A stretch of 51,319 nucleotides of DNA from a virus: positions 1-51,319 of the IMG/VR virus record IMGVR_UViG_3300020198_000025. One strand, written 5' to 3'. Below are positions 46,001-51,319 of the stretch, piece by piece. Each line of letters opens with the position of its first letter. The stretch's first letter is position 1. The notes under the pieces were generated by a model, which worked only from the letters and a program-made list of their open reading frames with translations, was not told the origin of the DNA and did not search any database. A program made the position numbers and the translations under genes.

Positions 46001-47973
46001 ATGCTCTTACATTCCAGTTTATTGCCCTTTCATCAACTGGTGCTGGGTTTAACCATTATCTAGTTGCTGCTACATATTGCTCAAGCTCATACATTCGTTA
46101 TCAATCAGGTCCGCCCCCTAACACTTTGCTAGGAGGACTCGTTACAGATGGTGTGCTCGCAAACGCAAACTATTATCTAAACCAAAACGCATCAAATATC
46201 CGTGATGGTATTATTCAAGCAATTCCATTCATCTATGAAACACAAATGTTCGTAAGACCCGATTGCTTGAACCTACATAGATCATTTGATGGTGGTGTTG
46301 AAATTTCTGCTGCTCAAGCTCCTGGTGTTAATATTGTAAGACAAACTAGAAGATACTTCCGTTATCAGTCAGGTAAGGGTCTTCAGTATTCGACTGGTAT
46401 TAACTTCAGTCCTTCAATTGATGTTTCTAGCATCAACCACGATGGAACTCAGTTTGCTACAGTAGTAACTAGAAAACCACACAAACTTGTTGCTGGTAAT
46501 AAAATCATCATCGAGGATGTAGTAGTAACATCTGGTGTTAACTCACCATATATTACACCTTCAAATGGTCAATTCTTCACTGTGCATAGTGTTATCGATG
46601 AATTCACATTCCGTTACGCAACTAACGGCATTCCTTCTGATATATCCCCAGCTGGATTCCCCGCACTATTTGTTTATGAATGGCAAGATGCTGCAGTTCG
46701 TGCAGGTATGTATGATGATCAAAATGGTATGTTCTTCGAGTATGATGGACAAAATCTCTATTGTGTAAGAAGAAACGCCACTGCTCAAATGGCAGGAACA
46801 GTAGCTTGTATATTTAAGAGTAATGCTGTCGTAGGAACTGGCACTAAATTTACTAAGCAATTAGTAATTGGTGATCATATTGCGATTCGTGGTATGACTT
46901 ATAAAGTCACTGCAGTTGATTCGGACACTTCTATTCATATTTCACCATCATATAGAGGAACGACAAGATCAAAAATTATTATGTCAAAAGTTAGAGATCT
47001 CAAAGTTCCACAATCTCAGTGGAATATCGACAAGTGTGATGGAAATGGCGTAACTGGATTCAAGCTCGACATTCACCGTCAGCAAATGGCATACATGGAT
47101 TACTCCTGGTATGGTGCTGGTAAGGTTCGTTTTGGATTCAAAGATCAAGACGGTATCGTGACTTATATTCACGAGTTTGTCCACAACAACCACGAAAATG
47201 AAGCGTATCTCCGCTCAGGTAACCTACCTGCTCGTTACGAAATTATAAATGGTGACGGCCCAACCTATGCTCCATCACTTTATCACTGGGGTGCTTCGGT
47301 AATCATGGATGGTAAGTTTGAGGATGACAAGGCATACCTCTTCACGGTTGCTTCTGGTTCGGTTGGTTCTGATACGATTATTGTTCCTGGAACACTTTCT
47401 GGTACTGCAGTTCCAATTCTATCAATTCGCCTAGCACCATCAGTTGCTAGTTCTCTTGTTGGACCTCTTGGCGAAAGAGATCTTATCAATAGAATGATTC
47501 TTAAGATGAATTCTTGTGGTATTGTTTGCACACCAAGAGTCGTGAATCAAGCTGGAGTTGAGCAATCAATAACTCCCGCAAGAACAGATGCAACTTCAAT
47601 TCGTCTAATTCTCAATGGCAACCTATCCCAGTCAGCATACTTCACTAACTACGGTGCTCCTTCACTATGTCAAATCATCAAGCACACGGGTCAAGCAACG
47701 GATACAATCACTGGTGGTGTATCCATCTTTGAATTCCGTGCTGCTGCTGGCGCTCCTATTGCTCAACAGCTAGAAGACCTTGTTGAAATGGGTAATAGCA
47801 TCCTTGGTGGTGATTATGTATTCCCCAACGGACCTGACGTTCTAACTCTTGCAGTTGCAACGACAATTCCAGCTGGACAGGCAGCCGCGGCAAATAACCC
47901 CTTTAATGCTGCTGACCGATTCGGTCAAACGCAGGTTACTGCACGTATCACATGGGTTGAATCACAAGCCTGA
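40069..47973 (+). CDS. Giant virion protein with NHGL repeats, 2634 aa
   Basis: The N-terminus (MARKLAFDYTFNKAAKQIIL) and the DFEYGLQATKWETLERVNN segment (about 115-133) are of a type seen in large cyanophage structural proteins. At least nine units with an (N)HGLxTGxxxxY motif followed by YYVxxIDxxTxxLA recur near residues 166, 344, 696, 1212, 1363, 1566, 1771, 1928 and 2133. A RGxNGTTA module lies near 1163 and a CBM-like unit near 1662 (FKGDWNTSDSYLYGDVVQFR). The C-terminal ~400 residues (MDYSWYGAGKVRFGFKDQDG onward) are less repetitive. AAGGAGAG before the ATG is a strong ribosome site, and a strong terminator follows. The place before gp13 is that of T4 fibritin, but no fibritin features are seen. 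Confidence 0.83.
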   Translation: MARKLAFDYTFNKAAKQIILNGNVNFKRLLLINNATANIVIYNVGDPALKATSVNYNPSTDQTTVTLNYDTTGMNNSDVLQIFTEQDGVEIKPVDTLLDPVSKFRVSEPNTLIDTDFEYGLQATKWETLERVNNIPGYYSITGDTPLTNIADVTTNGTKIVTVTCTSPHGLTTGIPIDVRGLDSITAEGTFLVRKTTDLSFTYETRTVQPGSASVPVSINTAYVTVTTGRFYVQSQIPFDNSASVDEGPVVTNGANVSTLTVTTPYKHGFKVNSPFYLTNTLSNSKVPFSAGSITNGGSVEDRISYSLDTGNFNPYEPFHDGTKLRVLINALDAISVANDTITIPDHQLVTGDPIAYLGSTGAHPTINAVTTGRFNVAAGQLPVYNIGTGSAAASYFYAVVIDADTIKLATNPQNAYNGDVLVDFNSAGSGNLTFSLFSSRGYEIQQSISTIQTVNGQSEIKVTFNGRTNKQMHVYPERQITLSDTNIPGLDGVYVVKSSPVAAAFASQNWRETDTFFIMEGPSSSNGAAFVNQTVSATYTLNGNAAAINAPLRTKNYEYTFSPTISGASGATLTVSALSNLGDGDLPTRVGSVVRFTNVGSLTGVTANTNYFVSAVTSTSITLSSTNPVLSVTPIVFGGTVGAATIKVFRSGVRAQVHDGASSWMNHTRVSVHDWCSITGKMFTRECVSSDRIFIKNHGLSLGTPIIFVGGGNTWTGGATAPVESANQSIIYYADVINKDEISLKNAESISGVGPYSGSATGATINFSTANTWAGGIYQLHPGFAISSFSLAGGGSGGGRDRVIGSYANLPAYMTEDAEIIIKNGTGSGLPGGVQQTPNTYTEYQKYYARTLVNSGPISSACEFSLTLSEAGSPVHFTTNSTNGAGRFICCRISENRFSNSFFLPNHGGITGQRTTYSITGSFTNGTRDEQAIFPSTAGFPGPLFDYVTDITGVNWPRVNMILTHPTGTLNGLSTAAPNNRYYMVPITDDIFKVQLYETTANVLPTGQPTRQLFPTTAAAQATDGTAGPLGTTRMKFANSTVANANGNRIFLPIENQKLVEADVVRYESTGSSEVGSAYPNAPGLVNGNLYNVRNVSDFSPLSTGFFTTIAHDSDATVLTLNTTITGAIVPGNTLWTGVYLNERMLVTGVSNNKVTVIRGYNGTTAQPIPAEVTLYRVNGSFQLQIRDSAIPRALSVGNTGANATTDQWTITNHGLRIGESVAISGYATSGVINNTILGPAGNSQPANAQIYYAIPVDANNFQLAHSRAAAFAGFPIDISAAGSGGTWTFVQYYDAVPLASAATGVHNLINVSSTGTIDGGYDASSVSDYKVTFNPGTNIPARSIVFDPAKNVDLKTGSFYYQNHGLTTGTRVVYSRNGNSFEIGRSSGTTHPRQGYNALFDLQITNITSTGTQVTYSFATLPASPFDIVPNQTITVSGVTVGGSTNNGYNGTFKVVSSTVSSVTVNNTTTGGSPAGTAFVAGTYYVIRRNLDMYQLAYTKEDSLAGRAIQNYSTTGTTNSGHSLTTSQVTGESLGNGLATIVARDIIINGSSTNFVLAASDRFVSNGHGFTTGDRIIYQVWGNGRQINGLVSGRQYFVNNSANTVTPRGGAQSGASANQFSLHNTWVGAYTNTDLVDILGVGTSTLHQFKVTNPSLRGTTFKGDWNTSDSYLYGDVVQFRNSYYMSVVGATPPGSTTLVANTGQQPVRDNDGAANLNWMLLPPLPSYTTKFLAQYRGGDTVKLSGQMPVKTLIFSGTSAANTTTGIFTITNHGLSTGDALIYKLDAAGGLHQGTNGLWSQYVNDANRVQQPYSNMTHNTIYYVNIIDPNTFTIHTSPSGAFIGGSSGTGVDQVIPAAVGTGDRHRFEKLEGFVFEMGVVAVNNESDMIVTDPYPSRQIVFNPQTTLNTVQNLATPVVSIERGEIYIPNHGLNTGVKVYYSAGFGIGNIIGGLSEGGAFFVIKINDDVIRLANSLSNALTFQFIALSSTGAGFNHYLVAATYCSSSYIRYQSGPPPNTLLGGLVTDGVLANANYYLNQNASNIRDGIIQAIPFIYETQMFVRPDCLNLHRSFDGGVEISAAQAPGVNIVRQTRRYFRYQSGKGLQYSTGINFSPSIDVSSINHDGTQFATVVTRKPHKLVAGNKIIIEDVVVTSGVNSPYITPSNGQFFTVHSVIDEFTFRYATNGIPSDISPAGFPALFVYEWQDAAVRAGMYDDQNGMFFEYDGQNLYCVRRNATAQMAGTVACIFKSNAVVGTGTKFTKQLVIGDHIAIRGMTYKVTAVDSDTSIHISPSYRGTTRSKIIMSKVRDLKVPQSQWNIDKCDGNGVTGFKLDIHRQQMAYMDYSWYGAGKVRFGFKDQDGIVTYIHEFVHNNHENEAYLRSGNLPARYEIINGDGPTYAPSLYHWGASVIMDGKFEDDKAYLFTVASGSVGSDTIIVPGTLSGTAVPILSIRLAPSVASSLVGPLGERDLINRMILKMNSCGIVCTPRVVNQAGVEQSITPARTDATSIRLILNGNLSQSAYFTNYGAPSLCQIIKHTGQATDTITGGVSIFEFRAAAGAPIAQQLEDLVEMGNSILGGDYVFPNGPDVLTLAVATTIPAGQAAAANNPFNAADRFGQTQVTARITWVESQA

Positions 47974-47994
47974 TTCATTTTCCATATACTTCCA

Positions 47995-48019
47995 GAGGGG
48001 GGCAACCCCCTCTTTTTTT
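47995..48019 (+). terminator. Intrinsic terminator after the 2634-aa gene
   Basis: GAGGGGG (47995-48001) pairs perfectly with CCCCCTC (48006-48012) around GCAA, followed by TTTTTTT to 48019. It lies 22 bases after the stop. The end of the T-run is the first base of the next late promoter. Confidence 0.93.
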
Positions 48020-48026
48020 ATAAATA
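48019..48026 (+). promoter_or_regulatory. Late promoter of the neck operon (TATAAATA)
   Basis: An exact TATAAATA begins on the last T of the terminator and lies 29 bases before the gp13 ATG. The fused terminator and promoter separate the adhesin transcript from the neck, completion and packaging transcript. Confidence 0.8.
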
Positions 48027-48055
48027 TCTTTAGGAAATAAATATAGGACTGGTAA

Positions 48056-48868
48056 ATGTCGGCGTCAAAACCAGCAACACGAACAGAATTAAAAGATCAC
48101 TGTTTGCGTAAACTTGGTGCTCCTGTTCTCGAAATCAACGTTGATAATCAACAACTCGAAGATCGTATTGATGAGGCACTACAATTTTTCCAAGAACGTC
48201 ATTTTGACGGCATGGATAAAATGTATCTTAAACATACATTAACTCAAGCAGAAGTTGATAGGTTTAAAACAAATAATATTACTCACAATACTTCAGAAGG
48301 TGATATCTGGACCGAACGCGGCAACTATCTGGATCTACCAGATCATATCATAGGCGTAGAAAAAGTATTTGGTGTAACTTCAAGTAGTATTCGCGGTGAC
48401 CTGTTTGGTATTGAGTATCAGATATTCCTCAACGACTTATATGCTTTCGGTTCGATTGATATTCTAAACTACTATATGGTTAAGAGCTATATTGAAACTC
48501 TTGACATGGTTCTAAACACTGGTGCTTTAATTCGTTTTAGATTTACTAAAAGAGATGGTCGTCTTTTTATTGATTATGATCCCCAAATGCTAACAAAAGA
48601 CAAAATTCTAATCATCGAATGCTATCGAGCACTTGATCCAACAAATCTTGAAAAAATTTGGAATGACTTTTGGTTGAAGAGATATGTTACTGCTTTATTC
48701 AAACGTCAATGGGGGCAGAACCTCATCAAGTTTAATAATGTCCAATTACCTGGCGGTGTTTCTCTCAATGGTCGTCAAATCTATGAAGATGCTATCACAG
48801 AAATCAGGGACATTGAAGATAAAATGTTAACTGATTACGAACTACCACCTCTTGATATGATCGGATAA
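48056..48868 (+). CDS. 13: gp13-like neck protein (head completion)
   Basis: gp13 closes the portal after packaging and, with gp14, forms the neck that receives the tail. The 270-aa product (T4: 309 aa) begins MSASKPATRTELKDHCLRKL and has the family's N-terminal helix (GAPVLEINVDNQQLEDRIDE, ALQFFQERHFDGMDKMYLK). Other family-like segments are NYLDLPDHIIGVEKVF (near 97-112) and LEKIWNDFWLKRYVTALFKR, then QWGQNLIKF (near 198-226). It overlaps gp14 by one base (TAATG). The late promoter lies 29 bases upstream. Confidence 0.94.
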   Translation: MSASKPATRTELKDHCLRKLGAPVLEINVDNQQLEDRIDEALQFFQERHFDGMDKMYLKHTLTQAEVDRFKTNNITHNTSEGDIWTERGNYLDLPDHIIGVEKVFGVTSSSIRGDLFGIEYQIFLNDLYAFGSIDILNYYMVKSYIETLDMVLNTGALIRFRFTKRDGRLFIDYDPQMLTKDKILIIECYRALDPTNLEKIWNDFWLKRYVTALFKRQWGQNLIKFNNVQLPGGVSLNGRQIYEDAITEIRDIEDKMLTDYELPPLDMIG

Positions 48869-49773
48869 TGGCAAAGAGTCAATACTTTCCCCAGTATGGC
48901 GGAAGAACATCAGAACAAACACTACTTCAAAATCTTGTAGACGAACAGATTAAGCTGTTTGGTCAAGATGTTTATTATCTTCCCAAAACTATGCTAATTG
49001 ATAAGACTATAGATGATGTGATTCTTCAAAAATATGAAAATAGCGTACTTGTAGAAATGATGCTTATTAATGTGGAGGGATTTGGTGGAGCAAGTTCAGT
49101 GGGAATGTCAAAATTTGGTTTAAAATTAAGCGACGAAATTACATATGCAGTATCTAAAAGACGTTGGATTGACTATGTAGAAACTCAAATTGATACAAGA
49201 ATTCCCAATGTACCAAATGAAGGTGATCTAATTTATGTTCCAATGACTAAAAATTTATATGAAATTAAATATGTAGAAAGAGAAGTTCCTTTCTATCAGT
49301 TAGGAAAAAATTATATTTTTTCTATGACGTGCGAACTTATTGAAAATGCAAATAATTATTTTAAAACTGGTAATGCAGAAATTGATACTCTTACTCAGGA
49401 AACACATGTATTCCCAGTAACAGTAAAAGTTGGCGGAACTGGTTCTTATGTTGTTGGAGAAGAAGTAAGACAAACATATACACCAGTCGGTGGCACGCCC
49501 GTAATTACAAAAGCAACAGTTGCAGAATGGTTGCCTGCTACACGTAAACTTCGGTTAACCTATATAAATGGAGTGTTGACACCAAATGTTGCTTTAGTTG
49601 GGCAAACTAGTGCAGCTTCATGGGTTGTCGATTCATTCTCAACTATCAATTTTGAAATTGATAATTATGATAACGATGATAATTTGTTCTATGAGCAGAA
49701 AGCAGATGTTATCATTGATTTCACAGAAAAAAATCCGTTTGGTGAATATGGAAATATGGGAGGACCATTCTAA
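48868..49773 (+). CDS. 14: gp14-like neck protein with C-terminal insertion
   Basis: gp14 forms the neck ring with gp13. The 301-aa product (T4: 256 aa) starts MAKSQYFPQYGGRTSEQTLL and contains VEMMLINVEGFGGASSVGMS (about 67-86) and YEIKYVEREVPFYQLGKNYI (about 131-150), as expected for the family. Residues about 185-265 (VGGTGSYVVGEEVRQTY, then ATVAEWLPATRKLRLTYI) form a strand module absent from the usual gp14 length and similar to modules in gp8 and the DUF4815 giant. The acidic C-terminus (FEIDNYDNDDNLFYEQKADV) returns to the family pattern. One-base overlaps with gp13 and gp15. Confidence 0.92.
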   Translation: MAKSQYFPQYGGRTSEQTLLQNLVDEQIKLFGQDVYYLPKTMLIDKTIDDVILQKYENSVLVEMMLINVEGFGGASSVGMSKFGLKLSDEITYAVSKRRWIDYVETQIDTRIPNVPNEGDLIYVPMTKNLYEIKYVEREVPFYQLGKNYIFSMTCELIENANNYFKTGNAEIDTLTQETHVFPVTVKVGGTGSYVVGEEVRQTYTPVGGTPVITKATVAEWLPATRKLRLTYINGVLTPNVALVGQTSAASWVVDSFSTINFEIDNYDNDDNLFYEQKADVIIDFTEKNPFGEYGNMGGPF

Positions 49774-50576
49774 TGTTAGGTAATCGTCATTATTATCACG
49801 AAATAATTAAAAAAAATGTAAAGGCATTTGGAACCCTTTTCAATAACATTCAAATTGAAAGGAAAGATCCAGAGACGGGTAGCGTAATTCGTCAAGAAAA
49901 AGTAGCTCTTGCTTATGGTCCTAAGAGTAAATTTCTTGCGCGTCTTGATCAAGATCCAAGTACGGAGCGTAAAGTTAATATCACTATGCCACGTATCTCA
50001 TTTGAGATGACTGACATTACATATGACTCAGCAAGAAAGACATCTCCAATTCAAAAGTATTTAAAAAAAGGTACTGCCCCAACTGTTACTAAAGTTCAGT
50101 ACATGCCTGTTCCATATAATCTTCGTTTTGAACTTGGAATTCTTTCAAGAAATCAAGATGATGCTTTACAAATTCTTGAGCAAATCTTACCATACTTTCA
50201 ACCATCTTTCAATGTTACCGTAAATCTTATACCAGATATGGACGAGAAAAAAGATTTACCAATTATTTTAAATGGTATTACATATGAAGATGATTATGAA
50301 GGTGATATGATGCGTAGAAGAAGTATCGTTTATACTTTAGATTTTATTTTAAAAACATATCTTTATGGACCTGTTAGCGACGCAGCAATTATTCGTAAGG
50401 CTACAGTATACGAATCACTTGGAGATTTCCAACAACATCGCAAAAATCTAAAAATTGATGTAACTCCAAGAGCACTTACTGATAAAAATAATGATGGGCA
50501 AATCAATGATGCTGATAGTGCTTTACTTATGCCAGACGATGATTTTGGATTTAATGAAGGTATCACACTACTATGA
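49773..50576 (+). CDS. 15: gp15-like tail completion / sheath terminator
   Basis: gp15 caps the tail tube and sheath and joins the tail to the neck. The 267-aa product (T4: 272 aa) begins MLGNRHYYHEIIKKNVKAFG and contains the strongly conserved LQILEQILPYFQPSFNVTVN (near 132-151; T4: VEQILPYFQPHFN). RISFEMTDITYD (near 70-81) and DDYEGDMMRRRSIVYTLDF (near 171-189; T4: DGDNLSRRRIEWSLTFEV) also match. It overlaps gp14 by one base and gp16 by four (ATGA). Confidence 0.95.
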   Translation: MLGNRHYYHEIIKKNVKAFGTLFNNIQIERKDPETGSVIRQEKVALAYGPKSKFLARLDQDPSTERKVNITMPRISFEMTDITYDSARKTSPIQKYLKKGTAPTVTKVQYMPVPYNLRFELGILSRNQDDALQILEQILPYFQPSFNVTVNLIPDMDEKKDLPIILNGITYEDDYEGDMMRRRSIVYTLDFILKTYLYGPVSDAAIIRKATVYESLGDFQQHRKNLKIDVTPRALTDKNNDGQINDADSALLMPDDDFGFNEGITLL

Positions 50577-50986
50577 ATGAGTTTGAAAAAAACATGGAAG
50601 AAATTTTTGATATTGATATTGCACCCTTAGAAAAAACTACGGAAATGATTACACGAGCAAATAGTGAAGTATCTGTTGATGCTAATAAAGATTATGAATA
50701 TACCAGAGGTCAATTATACACTCTCATATCACAGGGTCAAGAGGCGGTACAAGGCGCCTTAGAGGTTGCTCAGGAGAGCGGACACCCCAGAGCGTATGAA
50801 GTCGCTGTGAACGCTATGAAGCAGGTCTCAGACATGACTGACAAACTTATAGACCTACAACACAAGATGAAGAGTCTTGGCAAAGACGATAAAAAGTTAA
50901 CTCCAACAACTGTTAATAATACAATGTTTATCGGAACTACTGCAGATCTCCAAAAGATGATTAAAGATGCTGCCAAGAATAAATAG
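50573..50986 (+). CDS. 16: gp16-like small terminase subunit
   Basis: The small terminase recognises concatemeric DNA and regulates the large subunit gp17 during packaging. The 137-aa product (T4: 164 aa) has an acidic N-terminus (MNEFEKNMEEIFDIDIAP) and a central coiled region (YTRGQLYTLISQGQEAVQGA, then RAYEVAVNAMKQVSDMTDKL) of the kind that forms the oligomeric ring in gp16. The C-terminal segment (TVNNTMFIGTTADLQKMIKD) is a conserved gp16 ending. It starts inside the end of gp15 (ATGA), so it is co-translated. The large terminase gp17 should lie downstream, outside the window. Confidence 0.93.
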   Translation: MNEFEKNMEEIFDIDIAPLEKTTEMITRANSEVSVDANKDYEYTRGQLYTLISQGQEAVQGALEVAQESGHPRAYEVAVNAMKQVSDMTDKLIDLQHKMKSLGKDDKKLTPTTVNNTMFIGTTADLQKMIKDAAKNK

Positions 50987-51006
50987 AAAATAAACGGTAA
51001 ATAATT

Positions 51007-51282
51007 ATGAGATTAAAAATTTTAGGAACGGAAGTAGCACTTCCAACTACAGCAAATGGAGCAACCACTGTTGGTGACGCAGTAGAAGTTCGTTTAATAC
51101 ACGATGCTCAAAGTAACACAACTCATTTAGTAACAATTACCGATGGTGCAGCATCGCCAGCAACAGTAGCAAGTTTTAGTATGGCTGCTGGTCAATCATT
51201 AGTTATCAGAAAATTGCCTACTCAAAAAATCTATGCTGCAAACAATGACATAAGAGCAGTGGCAGTTTCATATCAATCATGA
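51007..51282 (+). CDS. Small beta protein after gp16, 91 aa
   Basis: The product begins MRLKILGTEVALPTTANGAT and reads as a small beta sandwich (VEVRLIHDAQSNTTHLVTI, SFSMAAGQSLVIRKLPTQKI, NNDIRAVAVSYQS). It has the look of a decoration or head-to-tail accessory protein; I recall small proteins at this place in cyanomyoviruses but no assigned function. It lies 20 bases after gp16 and its stop overlaps the next start in an ATGA arrangement. No strong Shine-Dalgarno is visible. Confidence 0.72.
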   Translation: MRLKILGTEVALPTTANGATTVGDAVEVRLIHDAQSNTTHLVTITDGAASPATVASFSMAAGQSLVIRKLPTQKIYAANNDIRAVAVSYQS

Positions 51283-51319
51283 AAACATTTGCCGAGTTAC
51301 GAGAGCATCTCAACGCATA
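51279..51319 (+). CDS. Start of a further gene (partial, 13 codons)
   Basis: ATG 51279 overlaps the previous stop (ATGA) and stays open to the window end, encoding MKTFAELREHLNA. This does not look like the start of the large terminase gp17 but could be a small gene before it. Only the coupling to the upstream stop supports it. Confidence 0.5.
   Translation, partial: MKTFAELREHLNA

Noticed and set aside
30524-47973. Diversity-generating retroelement acting on a fibre gene
   Set aside because: No reverse transcriptase and no template/variable repeat pair were seen.
50976-50985. Late promoter before the 91-aa gene (AATAAATA-like)
   Set aside because: It lacks the leading TAT of the late element and lies inside the gp16 stop region; read-through from the neck operon is sufficient.

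Overview
The window is part of the late (virion structure) region of a T4-like cyanophage, a myovirus of marine Synechococcus or Prochlorococcus. The evidence is the run of recognisable T4-type gene products in near-T4 order (gp25, gp6, gp8, then gp13, gp14, gp15, gp16), the AT-rich sequence, T4-type late promoters (TATAAATA), and very large beta-rich structural proteins of the kind known from cyanomyoviruses. No tRNA, integrase, transposon, CRISPR or photosynthesis gene was seen. The exact phage cannot be named from sequence alone.

Layout. (1) 1-233: GC-rich end of an unidentified upstream gene, then hairpins and an AT-rich leader. (2) 234-2467: a packed cluster of nine small genes, many overlapping, including a Sec-signal-peptide protein, an AbrB-like protein and a PAAR-like spike-tip protein. 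(3) 2491-30495: the baseplate block, read rightward from a late promoter: gp25, gp6, a 2985-aa giant in the gp7 position with a YHYH domain, gp8 nearly twice its T4 length, a 2719-aa DUF4815-type protein, a 71-aa protein, a 2106-aa fibre-like protein and a 61-aa coiled coil. A bidirectional terminator closes the block at about 30.5 kb. (4) 30524-35814: three genes on the opposite strand (92, 768 and 900 aa), adhesin-like, ending at the shared terminator and starting from a divergent promoter region at 35815-35915. (5) 35916-47973: rightward adhesin and virion genes: a short fibre-anchor protein, small structural proteins, a fibre with long repeats and Asp-box-like motifs, a five-repeat CBM-like protein and a 2634-aa giant, closed by a strong terminator that overlaps the next late promoter. 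(6) 48056-51319: neck, tail completion and packaging: gp13, gp14, gp15, gp16, a 91-aa protein and the first codons of one more gene.

Together the genes supply the baseplate wedge, baseplate-attached fibres, spike tip, neck and small terminase. The T4 proteins gp9-gp12 and fibritin (wac) are not recognisable. Their map position is filled by very long proteins built from a small set of recurring beta modules: GxGY blocks, NHGLxTGD units, (V/I)DGVLQxPG units, RGxxGTTA loops and CBM-like W..Y..GD units. This module sharing across unrelated virion genes, the opposite-strand adhesin cassette, and several start codons preceded by a hairpin that shows the ribosome binding site in its loop are the main points of interest.
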